From positions 1 to 31,612 of IMG/VR virus record IMGVR_UViG_3300025301_000060: a stretch of DNA of 31,612 bases. One strand, 5' to 3'. The notes under the pieces were generated by a model. It did not search any database, was not told the origin of the DNA, and saw nothing but the letters and a program-made list of their open reading frames with translations. Within the stretch, counting starts at the first letter, position 1, and every line of letters starts with the position of its first letter. Source of the stretch: a virus. A program made the translations under genes and the position numbers. This document shows positions 1 to 7,843 of the stretch, in pieces.

Positions 1-522
1 CAAATTAAACATATTGTCTGGGACAGATCTTCCTTCCTCATGCCACTTTCTAAAGGTGGCTTTCAGTGTTGAAGGATGCACTGAAACTTTTACTTCGGGA
101 ATATACCCGAGTGTATCTTTAATATAATCTTGTAATTTTATCGCTTGTTTTCTTTCCCCCATTCCAAAGGCAATCCCTACTTGGTTCTTTATGATGTCAC
201 CAAGTCCGTTGTCCGTGAGCCATTGATAGCAGTCCGATGATTTTTTAGCGTCTTTGGGAATAGAGACATAAATATCTTCAACCACTTGTACTTTTGAACC
301 GTCTAACATTTCAGTAGCCGTTAAGCCGAGTTCCGCCATTTTAGTGGGAATAGTCTCTCCTGATAATTTACGTAAATTTTCTTTTTGTATTTTTACAGTT
401 TCTTCTAGGGACTCTATTAATTCTTCTAGTTTTAATTGCTCTTGTAATAAGTTTGCAACAGATTGCAAACTTTCCTGTTTTATATTGGTAACAGCGTCAC
501 CTTCAAAGTTTATCTTGCTCAT
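1..522 (-). CDS. Conserved phage protein, 3' end cut by window edge
   Basis: Reading the minus strand from the ATG at 520-522 gives an open frame of 174 codons that runs off the left edge. Residues about 15-55 are rich in Leu, Glu and Lys in a coiled-coil pattern. The rest is globular, with a stretch containing WLTDNGLGDIIKNQ and a C-terminal part containing VSVHPSTLKATFRKW. This pattern (coiled-coil start, then a GLGD-type centre and a VHPxTL segment) matches, from memory, a conserved phage protein of unknown function often encoded near DNA-metabolism genes. In that family the protein ends soon after this point, so probably only a few residues are missing. The start overlaps the end of the upstream gene by 20 bases and has a fair Shine-Dalgarno (AGAAAGG). 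No function is claimed. Confidence 0.75.
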   Translation of the reverse strand, partial: MSKINFEGDAVTNIKQESLQSVANLLQEQLKLEELIESLEETVKIQKENLRKLSGETIPTKMAELGLTATEMLDGSKVQVVEDIYVSIPKDAKKSSDCYQWLTDNGLGDIIKNQVGIAFGMGERKQAIKLQDYIKDTLGYIPEVKVSVHPSTLKATFRKWHEEGRSVPDNMFNL

Positions 523-874
523 TAATTTCGCCTTTCTCATTAATGTTAATACTTACGGAATAATATCTCTTTTGTATTTTATCCCATTTTAATATTTTAA
601 ATCTTCCTCTGTTTATATCAGAAGCGATACAGCATGCAATACCCATTGCGGCCGGATCTCCCATCATAAGTAAATGGTCATTATCGTCAAAATCTTTAAG
701 TTTTCTGCGTAATTTCCTTATGGCAGGCTGTGGACTAAACATGATTTGTTGCCCACTCTCAAATAGTAAAACAATGTCGCCATATTCCTGGGCGCTTAAT
801 ACATTTATATAGGGATTTTCTTGAACTAAAAATACCGTGGGCTTTTTTTCTTCTTTATCCTGCTTGAATTCCAT
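503..874 (-). CDS. Conserved phage hypothetical protein, 123 aa
   Basis: Small soluble protein with no signal peptide or membrane segment. Its central part holds a hydrophobic core followed by a basic patch (RKLRRKLKDF, about residues 53-62) and a C-terminal strand-rich segment (GRFKILKWDKIQKRYYSV). I have the impression of a recurrent small phage protein but cannot name its role. It is the first gene of the leftward unit and overlaps the next gene by 20 bases, so the two are probably co-translated. It diverges from the helicase gene across a 70-base gap. The start at 874 is the first ATG after that gap. Confidence 0.7.
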   Translation of the reverse strand: MEFKQDKEEKKPTVFLVQENPYINVLSAQEYGDIVLLFESGQQIMFSPQPAIRKLRRKLKDFDDNDHLLMMGDPAAMGIACCIASDINRGRFKILKWDKIQKRYYSVSININEKGEINEQDKL

Positions 875-896
875 CTTTCTGCGAGTCCTTTATCTC

Positions 897-925
897 TTGT
901 TTTTTCTTTCCGCAAGTATTATATA
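897..925. promoter_or_regulatory. Candidate divergent promoters with overlapping -10 boxes
   Basis: In the 70-base gap between the leftward pair and the helicase gene, the plus strand has TTGTTT (897-902), a 17-base spacer and TATATA (920-925), which would start transcription about 13 bases before the helicase ATG. The minus strand has an exact TATAAT at 918-923 (read leftward), with no good -35. The two -10 boxes overlap, so the two directions could compete. Sigma-70-like matches in AT-rich DNA are common, so this is only a candidate. Confidence 0.35.
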
Positions 926-944
926 GCTATTTTAGAAAGTTATT

Positions 945-2381
945 ATGAACTATAGATTTAAAACGAAGCCTTTTCAACATCAATTAGATGCTTTGGACGA
1001 GAGCTGGAACAAGGAAGTATGGGCCTTATTCATGGAGATGGGTACAGGTAAAACCAAGGTATGCATTGATAATGTAGCTATTTTATATGATAAAGGAAAA
1101 ATTAATGCGGCTTTAATTGTTGTTCCCAACGGAATTAAGCGCAATTGGCGCAATGAATTACATATCCATATGGCGGATCATGTTTCTTACAGAGTGGGAA
1201 TATGGTCTTCCTCACCACGAAAACTAGAGAAAGAGGAACTTGATCAGTTGTCCGTGATCAGTGATGACTTGTCCATCTTGATTATGAACATTGAAGCGTT
1301 TTCCACCAAGAAGGGATATCAGTTCGCTTACAGCTTTCTTTTACGCAACGCCGCTTTATTATGCGTGGATGAATCCACTACCATAAAAAATCATAACGCT
1401 TCCCGTACAAAAAATATTTTAAAATTACGCCATATGGCAAAGTATCGTCGCATCATGACGGGATCTCCTGTCACTAAATCTCCTTTAGATTTATTTAGTC
1501 AGGTGCAGTTTCTTGACCCCTGGTTGATTGATCAGCAAAGTTACTATAGCTTCAGGGCTAGATATGCGGTGGTCGTGCAACGCAGTGTTGGATCTCATTC
1601 CTTTCAGCACGTGGCGAAGTATCAACGACTCGATGAGCTGCAGGAAAAGATAAAAAGCTTTTCCACGCGGATTCTAAAAAGTGAATGCCTTGACCTTCCC
1701 GAAAAGCTCTATACAAAAAGAACAGTGGCGATGACGATGGAACAAATGAAAGCTTATACAGAAATGAAAAAAGCAGCCATGACCTTCCTGGAAAATGAAA
1801 AGATGATGAGTGCTACCACAGTCCTGACGCAATTAATACGACTTCATCAAATAACATGCGGCCACGTTAAGACGGACGAGGGCGATGTTATGGCTATAAA
1901 AAATAATCGTATTCAAGAACTATTAAACATACTGGAGGAAACAAATGGTAAAGTTATTATATGGGCTGTTTATCGCTATGATATACAGGCTATTGAAAAA
2001 GCAATCGGAGATATTTATGGTAAGGGAAGTGTGGCGTCTTATTATGGTGATACCAAGGATGTTGATCGTCAGCATATTGTGGATCGCTTTCAGGACAGCG
2101 ATAGCTCTCTCCGCTTTTTTGTTGGAAATCCAAAAACGGGAGGCTATGGGCTCACTCTTACTGCTTCTCACACTGTCATTTATTATTCTAATGATTACAG
2201 TTTAGAAGTACGCATGCAGTCCGAGGACCGCGCTCATCGCATCAGTCAGACAAGTAAAGTGACGTATGTTGATCTTATTGCGGAGGGAACTGTTGATGAG
2301 AGAATTGTAAAGGCTCTCAATAACAAGATTGATCTGGCCAGTCAGGTTATGGGCGAAGATCCAAAAAAAATATTATTTTAG
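945..2381 (+). CDS. SNF2-type superfamily 2 helicase/ATPase
   Basis: A 478-aa protein with the ordered motifs of SF2 helicases of the SNF2 class. The Walker A is EMGTGKT (residues 31-37), the Walker B-like DExx box is VDEST (141-145), motif III is MTGSP (171-175), and motif VI is QSEDRAHRISQ (425-435), followed by TYVDLIAEGTVDERI as in SNF2 proteins. It should hydrolyse ATP to move along or remodel double-stranded DNA. In phages such proteins are linked to replication, recombination or transcription. The length is right for a compact phage version without accessory domains. It stands alone on the plus strand, with its own candidate promoter and a terminator hairpin 10 bases after the stop. 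No usual strong Shine-Dalgarno precedes the ATG. Confidence 0.95.
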   Translation: MNYRFKTKPFQHQLDALDESWNKEVWALFMEMGTGKTKVCIDNVAILYDKGKINAALIVVPNGIKRNWRNELHIHMADHVSYRVGIWSSSPRKLEKEELDQLSVISDDLSILIMNIEAFSTKKGYQFAYSFLLRNAALLCVDESTTIKNHNASRTKNILKLRHMAKYRRIMTGSPVTKSPLDLFSQVQFLDPWLIDQQSYYSFRARYAVVVQRSVGSHSFQHVAKYQRLDELQEKIKSFSTRILKSECLDLPEKLYTKRTVAMTMEQMKAYTEMKKAAMTFLENEKMMSATTVLTQLIRLHQITCGHVKTDEGDVMAIKNNRIQELLNILEETNGKVIIWAVYRYDIQAIEKAIGDIYGKGSVASYYGDTKDVDRQHIVDRFQDSDSSLRFFVGNPKTGGYGLTLTASHTVIYYSNDYSLEVRMQSEDRAHRISQTSKVTYVDLIAEGTVDERIVKALNNKIDLASQVMGEDPKKILF

Positions 2382-2390
2382 GGGGTATCT

Positions 2391-2427
2391 GCCCTACCAC
2401 TCATGTGCTACAAACGCTCTGTAGGGC
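2391..2427 (+). terminator. Hairpin terminator after the helicase gene
   Basis: A perfect 7-bp stem, GCCCTAC (2391-2397) with GTAGGGC (2421-2427), encloses a 23-base loop. It is followed by TTTATATT. It begins 10 bases after the helicase stop. The T-rich tail is only on the plus-strand side, so it should end the helicase transcript. The loop is longer than usual, which lowers confidence. Confidence 0.6.
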
Positions 2428-2464
2428 TTTATATTGATAAAAATTTTCGCAGTAATCAGTAATT

Positions 2465-2683
2465 TTACCTGTCGATGTCTTTTATCAGTATATCGAGCAT
2501 TACTTCCAATTTTATCACTCGTTCCTTTATTTCTGGAATATCTCGTAGCACTACTTGTTCTATTGTGCGCTGTTGTTCTTCTAATGCTCGCACTTTTTGT
2601 GACAGCATGCCATACACACTGCCAGCACTTATTAGAATCATGGAGATCCAGACGACGTTCCGAAAATTAAAATCTTTTTCCAT
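2465..2683 (-). CDS. Small membrane-anchored coiled-coil protein, 72 aa
   Basis: The N-terminus has one likely transmembrane helix (about residues 9-27, VVWISMILISAGSVYGML). An amphipathic, heptad-like helix rich in Glu, Arg and Leu follows to the end. This layout is seen in small phage lysis-related proteins (holin-like or inner spanin-like) and also in unrelated small virion-module proteins. No lipobox or catalytic motif is present. It is the last gene of the leftward internal-protein unit, and its start overlaps the preceding stop by one base. A lysis role is a guess, and the gene itself is well supported by the coupling. Confidence 0.7.
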   Translation of the reverse strand: MEKDFNFRNVVWISMILISAGSVYGMLSQKVRALEEQQRTIEQVVLRDIPEIKERVIKLEVMLDILIKDIDR

Positions 2684-3240
2684 TATCCGTACCTTCCTCT
2701 TCCTCTTCCTCCGAAAAGAGAACTTAATCCACCAAACATTGAATAAGGATTAAATCCACCGTAAAATGAACGAGGAGGTTGTTGCTGCATTGGTGATGAT
2801 TTATTTAAACCGGCAATTCCTTCTTCTATCTTGCCCAAGCGGTCACTAATGCTACTGAACTGCTCTCCAAATCCACCCATTTGTTCTCCTAGTCCTCCTA
2901 AAGTGGATTCAAATCCACCCAGTCTTTCTCCGTAGCCTCCCATTTGTTCTCCTAGTCCCCCAAGTGTTTCTTCAAATCCTCCTAGTTGCTCACCGTATCC
3001 TCCAAGTGTTTCACCAAATCCTGTTACCTGCTCGCCCATTCCTTTAATTCCCCACGGATCCTGATTCAGTATTTGTGGCGGCTGTTGGTAAGGGTGTTGA
3101 GGTTGTCTTGGCCGTCCTGGATATTGAGTGAATTTTGGTCCCCCCATGAAACCAGCCAGTCCACCAAGTCCAGATATACCAGCTCCCACAGATTGTATTA
3201 AGGGATTAAAAGCTCTTCTTTCGTTAGGATCGAACTGCAT
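2683..3240 (-). CDS. Glycine-rich heptad-repeat protein, 185 aa
   Basis: The first third is Pro/Gln-rich (about residues 38-60). Residues about 67-129 are nine consecutive heptads of the type G-[FYLM]-[GE]-E-x-[LM]-G. The C-terminus ends in a Gly/Arg tail (FGGRGRGRYG). Hydrophobic residues fall at positions 2 and 6 of each heptad, the 4-3 spacing of a coiled coil, yet about three residues in seven are Gly. It is probably a virion-associated fibrous or disordered protein, since it is encoded at the end of a unit of internal virion proteins and coupled to the next gene by a 1-base overlap. The function is unknown. Confidence 0.7.
   Translation of the reverse strand: MQFDPNERRAFNPLIQSVGAGISGLGGLAGFMGGPKFTQYPGRPRQPQHPYQQPPQILNQDPWGIKGMGEQVTGFGETLGGYGEQLGGFEETLGGLGEQMGGYGERLGGFESTLGGLGEQMGGFGEQFSSISDRLGKIEEGIAGLNKSSPMQQQPPRSFYGGFNPYSMFGGLSSLFGGRGRGRYG
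2854..3042 (-). repeat. Nine tandem 21-bp units encoding glycine heptads
   Basis: The DNA of this part of the 185-aa gene repeats every 21 bases (for example the blocks around CCTCCAAGTGTTTC and CCTCCTAGT recur), with one codon-level heptad per unit. The units are diverged but similar enough that slippage could change copy number. Confidence 0.75.
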
Positions 3241-3242
3241 TG

Positions 3243-4934
3243 TTATCCCTCGGCTATGGAATCATTGATCGCTTTTAATTTCTCAAAGGTTGACATGTTG
3301 GCGTAGCCGCCGTCATCATATTGCTTTAAATATCCCCCGTCCGCTTGACCTAAACTATTTAAAATGTCAAAGGCCTCTTTTTCACTGGCAGAAGGTGTAT
3401 TCCCATATGTATTTATTGCGTCGAGTGCAAAACTACGGGGACCTTTTACTTCAGTTCCAAATATGTTCATCGCTGGAAAACTTCCTACGTTAAAATCATT
3501 TGTGGTCTTACCATAATAAGGAGTTCCATCCGTATACTTTTCTTTTGTTTGAGTTAAAGGTTGATCAGCAAATCCTGTAATTATATTGTCTTGGGTAATA
3601 ACATCTTGAGGATCGATGGATTGATCGCCTCCGATATTAAATATATCTTCTTGGGGGGTTAAATCTATCGTTCCCGCTGTTGGCTTCTTTTCAAAGCTTC
3701 CTGTTTCTGGATTCCATACTTCACCTTTCTCTTCATGACTGCGAACCATAATATAGGTGGAATCAATTCGCCCGTCAGAAAATGTAGACATGTCGTGCCC
3801 TGTTGCCCGTTCAATATGGGCTAATTTGTTCGCCCGCTCATCTCTTATTTCTTCAACATTTGCCGATGGTGCATAGAAGAGATCGGGTATGCTCTCAGGG
3901 GGGTTGGTGAGATAATTGTATGGCCAGTGTCTTGATTCCGCTAAAAGATCGTCTAAGTCTGTTGAAATTGTTTCAGCAGATCTGTCAGTTATCAAGGCAT
4001 CGAGTTCGTCTAAAATATCAGGAGGTTGATATTCAATGTCAGTCCGTGGGATAAACCCGATTGACCTTCTTGGATCATAGGCGATGTCTTGAGCTGCATC
4101 AACCGTTTCCGTCCCCACTAGATCTTCCAGTATTGCGTCCTGAGTATCTTCAAGGGTTTTCTCACCTTCTACAAGGTCTGCCTGTGCAGTTGTTTCTTCA
4201 TCCTTGATGATGTCAAGATTGGCTTTTTGTGTTTGATCAAGATTTTGATCAAGTTTTCCAGTCAGCAACGCCTTGCCATGTCTCGCAAAGCCACTAGGGA
4301 CTCCTTTTAACTCCTCCCATATTTTCTGTACACCAGGTCCCATATCCTTTCTTATTTGCTTGGGAACAATGTTCGTCAGTCCTGATTGTGCATACTTGGC
4401 AAGGTCGCCTATTATTTTTAAAGGCGCGGGCGCCAGGGCGTTGAATGCTGCGGGAATTCCCAGATTAAGTGCTCCTCCTATAGGAAAACGGTCAAGATAT
4501 GCGTCGCGGGCTTCAGGGCTTGATTTAATAAACTTGTCAAGATCGCGTTGATAATCGCTTCTGCCGTCCGAGTAGAAATCAAGTACTACTTGCGCCGCTG
4601 AATTAAGCGAGCCGTCTTTTCTTCTATTTCGGTTGATGAAATCCTGTTGTTTTTTTGTCATGCCTCCAATGACTGTGCTCGGAGAGGAGATACCTGATCT
4701 GTAACCTTGATCCTGGTGTCCTTGCGTAACAAGCCTGTCTAAGTCTCCACTTTTTATCATTCGGTTTAATTCTCTTGCTGTTGTCTTTTGGCTTTTTTTA
4801 TCGCCTTTATTTCCAGCGGCTGTTCCCTTTCTGCTGCCTGTTTTATAAGCCGAAGGTCCTGCTACGTAATCTTTATGTTGCGCTGAACCTGAACCTGGTG
4901 GTCCCCCTCCTTGCAATTTCATAATACCGTACAT
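3243..4934 (-). CDS. Phage protein of unknown function, likely virion-associated, 563 aa
   Basis: Hydrophilic protein with a basic, low-complexity N-terminus (Gly/Ser/Lys-rich, residues 1-55) and one more hydrophobic stretch near residues 150-180 (FPIGGALNLGIPAAFNAL). A long acidic middle is rich in Asp, Glu and Thr, and a C-terminus with Gly-Gly repeats (DGGYLKQYDDGG) ends the protein. No enzymatic motif was found. The start overlaps the upstream stop as TAATG. A second ATG lies four codons in. Its position in a row of large internal virion proteins suggests a packaged protein, but it could be an assembly factor. I do not recognise the family with certainty. Confidence 0.7.
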   Translation of the reverse strand: MYGIMKLQGGGPPGSGSAQHKDYVAGPSAYKTGSRKGTAAGNKGDKKSQKTTARELNRMIKSGDLDRLVTQGHQDQGYRSGISSPSTVIGGMTKKQQDFINRNRRKDGSLNSAAQVVLDFYSDGRSDYQRDLDKFIKSSPEARDAYLDRFPIGGALNLGIPAAFNALAPAPLKIIGDLAKYAQSGLTNIVPKQIRKDMGPGVQKIWEELKGVPSGFARHGKALLTGKLDQNLDQTQKANLDIIKDEETTAQADLVEGEKTLEDTQDAILEDLVGTETVDAAQDIAYDPRRSIGFIPRTDIEYQPPDILDELDALITDRSAETISTDLDDLLAESRHWPYNYLTNPPESIPDLFYAPSANVEEIRDERANKLAHIERATGHDMSTFSDGRIDSTYIMVRSHEEKGEVWNPETGSFEKKPTAGTIDLTPQEDIFNIGGDQSIDPQDVITQDNIITGFADQPLTQTKEKYTDGTPYYGKTTNDFNVGSFPAMNIFGTEVKGPRSFALDAINTYGNTPSASEKEAFDILNSLGQADGGYLKQYDDGGYANMSTFEKLKAINDSIAEG

Positions 4935-7843
4935 TATATTCTCCTCTGTGATCCGAGGGCCAAGGCCTCATCAAGGTTGCCCCCGGCCAACGCCACGCGC
5001 TGATCTGGACTTAAGGGTTGTGTCGCCCCTCCCGTTGGAACGGTCTGGGTCATCTCTTCAAAATCCACGTTCAAGAAAGGATCCTTCTCTAACGTTTTAA
5101 AAGGGCCTTTCGTTGCTGGCTGTCTTGGAGCTTTAGCTTGTTCTTGAACCTCATCCACCATAATCTTCTGTCCTGTTTCCTGTCCGTCCTGACTGAAGGT
5201 CGGTTTACTGTCAGCCTTGACAATGTCAAGGCCTGTCGCATAGCCCGCGTCATCAGTCTTAATGATCATTTGCTCGTTTCCAGGGAAGGCGCTTTGGTTT
5301 TCAGAGAAAATAAGATACTTCATAACATCGATTGGATTGCCAGAATCAAAATTATCTCTTACCTCAGGAGGAAGATTTTCATCCCCTCTTACATCATCCC
5401 ATCTCATGCGACCAAGAGTCATTAACGCCTGTCGTTTTGCGAGATCGCTGATAGTTGGGTTCATCACCGTTGTAATATTTTTCAGGAATTTTGGATCAGC
5501 CAGGGTGGTCATCCCATACCGTGCCATCAGCATCAGTCCGAGATTTCCAAAAGGATTGGAGGCCAGCATACCGCCTGTAATCAGGTTGGTAATAGCATTC
5601 GCTCCGCCCAAGAAACCACGACGCTTGACGAAATCGGAAACATCGCCGAAGCTTGTCTGTTGCACCTGTCCCGCCAGATCCAACACGTTTTCCATTTCCT
5701 TGTATACTTTTTCACCAAGAATTTCCTTCATGCCCGCGACCCTGTTTTTCCCTGATTCCCCCATTCCAAATATCGTTTTCATTTGTTCTACGTCTAAAAT
5801 AGGAACATTGAATTGCGCTGTTCCAGTTGTTCCCCACTTCGTTGCTTGTTGGCGGTGCGCCCCAAAGCCTTCCGTTCCTGGAATCCATCGTGTAATTCGT
5901 TCTCCCCATGTTTGTCCGCCTGAAGTCAGTTTTACTTTACCGCTGATGTAGCGGGTGGCAACTCTCATTTTATCATCTAGAACAGACCGTGCTACTGCAT
6001 CAAAAACATTTACATTTGTTTTGACGCCATTAATCATTACATCAGCGTTTCCTAACGCTAATCTCATTTCCTTAATGGCCATAGGTGATGACATGCTTTT
6101 GCTGTCCAATAGTATTTCCGCCAATTGATCGGCTTTCAGCCATCCAGGTTGACCAACAGCTCCTGGCTTTGCCACATTCAAATCGGCAAGTGCCAGAACT
6201 TGCGCCGTTCGGTCTTTTAAACTGTCAATATTATCCGTGAAAAACTTATTCGCCATTGTATAGCGATTGGCAAAAGCGTCCTTGAGAGCGTTTTTTGCGG
6301 GATCATTAAGATCGGCAAAGCCCTTGAAATCATTGATAGCGGTGACCATTGCTTGTGTGAATGGCTCGACACGGTGACTAATGGCGGATCCTGCCGCTCC
6401 AGCCTCACCCGCATGCTGTAGAATGTCATTGAGGCTTGTCTGAAGCATATCAAACTGTCTCGCATTCATATAGTCTCCCTTTATAAACTGAAGGGCTGGA
6501 AGAATTTTTTCAAATGCTCCTTGTGTTTTAAGGGTTGGAATAGTTGCCAGTAATTCTTCAAAATCGATTGCCTGTGCACCATAATCTCCTGGAAGATCAA
6601 GCATGATTTTTCGCTGATCCAGACCAAGACGCTTGGACAACTTAAAGGCCTCCTCTTTTATTTGTGCTGTGGGAATAAACTTATCCCCAATTTCATCGCC
6701 GATGTCTAAAGCGCTCTTATAAAGCGTTTCCTTGGTGGAGGCAAATTTTGCCACGCCTTCTCTAAAATTCTTATCCGCGAGCATTCCTGCGTCATTCAAT
6801 AAACTAATAGGAGAATAATTGTTCAGTGTCCTATTAATTGATTGAGCCATAGCTACTTGTTGCGCGTTTTGGGCCTGTCGTGCCTTGGTCGCCACAAAGG
6901 GGAAAAGACCGATGACTTTTCCTGCCCCTTTAACAATATTGGATTCCGTTACAGAGAACACATTCATGGGAACACCGTACTGCACTCCTTTTTTCATCAT
7001 ATCAATACCTCCCTTGGTCACTCCCACAAGAGGTGCGAATCCTCGTTTAATAAACGGCCACATCTGCGACAGTCCTACAGCCCCTCCCGACCATAAAAGC
7101 TCGTTGCGCATGTCATAGAGATTGCGTAGGGTTTCATCCTTTTCCATCGCCTCTGTCAGATTAGGAATGTCACTTAGGTAACGCGTTATTTGATTAAGCA
7201 TGTCATATGTTTCGTTGGCTGCGCCCCGTGCAAATATGTTCATTGCTGTTAAGGCCGTTGCCGATTTGGCAGGACTGTTCTTCACTGCATTGGAGATTAA
7301 GGCGTTGTCCATCACACGCTTTCCCGCAACTCCTCTGCTCAACAATGACGCGCCCACGACATCGGAAGCAATGACAGCGACGTCTCCCAAGGTTGCCTTG
7401 GGGTCCTTGCTGGTCAGCTTGGTTGCTCCAAAATTAAGAATGCCTTGCAGTAGTTTTCCTGGTTCAAAGGGATCACCTCCTGGTGGAAGATCCAGTAGTT
7501 CCCCCATTCCTTCTATCAGTCCCGGGCCTGTCTTGGCTTTCTCTTGTTGCTGACGCATATAATATCCTATGGGATCTTTTATTTTCGCTTGTCTTTCTTG
7601 AATTTTCTTTTCGTAAGCCTCTAAGTCAGCCATAACGTTTCCTGAAACATTCCCCGCTGCTTTTTGATATGCCGTTACCTTTTTCAGAGCATCAATTAAT
7701 TGTTGCTGTTCAGCCTCATTACGTGGCCAGTCGCTTACAGGTTTTCCTTCTACCTCCCCTGCCTCAATTCCACCAATGGTAACCGGACCTATGCCCTGAA
7801 TTCCGTATTTTGTTAAATCTAATTGTATTGTTGTAGTTGCCAT
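4934..7843 (-). CDS. Large internal virion-type protein, 969 aa
   Basis: The longest protein in the window. It is mostly predicted helical, with several hydrophobic or amphipathic segments: around VAVIASDVVGASLLSRGVAG (about 155-175), WPFIKRGFAPLVGV (about 260-275), IGLFPFVATKARQ (about 312-324) and a C-terminal Gly/Met-rich patch (about 755-785). The C-terminus is hydrophilic and ends with a SPDQRVALAGG-type segment that I associate with large internal or ejection proteins of marine podophages. Size, membrane-active-looking helices and location suit a protein ejected into the cell with the DNA. No lytic transglycosylase motif was seen. It is coupled to both neighbours by 1-base TAATG overlaps. 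Confidence 0.7.
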   Translation of the reverse strand: MATTTIQLDLTKYGIQGIGPVTIGGIEAGEVEGKPVSDWPRNEAEQQQLIDALKKVTAYQKAAGNVSGNVMADLEAYEKKIQERQAKIKDPIGYYMRQQQEKAKTGPGLIEGMGELLDLPPGGDPFEPGKLLQGILNFGATKLTSKDPKATLGDVAVIASDVVGASLLSRGVAGKRVMDNALISNAVKNSPAKSATALTAMNIFARGAANETYDMLNQITRYLSDIPNLTEAMEKDETLRNLYDMRNELLWSGGAVGLSQMWPFIKRGFAPLVGVTKGGIDMMKKGVQYGVPMNVFSVTESNIVKGAGKVIGLFPFVATKARQAQNAQQVAMAQSINRTLNNYSPISLLNDAGMLADKNFREGVAKFASTKETLYKSALDIGDEIGDKFIPTAQIKEEAFKLSKRLGLDQRKIMLDLPGDYGAQAIDFEELLATIPTLKTQGAFEKILPALQFIKGDYMNARQFDMLQTSLNDILQHAGEAGAAGSAISHRVEPFTQAMVTAINDFKGFADLNDPAKNALKDAFANRYTMANKFFTDNIDSLKDRTAQVLALADLNVAKPGAVGQPGWLKADQLAEILLDSKSMSSPMAIKEMRLALGNADVMINGVKTNVNVFDAVARSVLDDKMRVATRYISGKVKLTSGGQTWGERITRWIPGTEGFGAHRQQATKWGTTGTAQFNVPILDVEQMKTIFGMGESGKNRVAGMKEILGEKVYKEMENVLDLAGQVQQTSFGDVSDFVKRRGFLGGANAITNLITGGMLASNPFGNLGLMLMARYGMTTLADPKFLKNITTVMNPTISDLAKRQALMTLGRMRWDDVRGDENLPPEVRDNFDSGNPIDVMKYLIFSENQSAFPGNEQMIIKTDDAGYATGLDIVKADSKPTFSQDGQETGQKIMVDEVQEQAKAPRQPATKGPFKTLEKDPFLNVDFEEMTQTVPTGGATQPLSPDQRVALAGGNLDEALALGSQRRI

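Noticed and set aside
5262-5951. 229-codon plus-strand open frame
   Set aside because: It lies wholly antisense to the 969-aa virion gene, has no ribosome site, and its translation has the Ser/Pro-rich composition expected from reading the complement of a coding strand.
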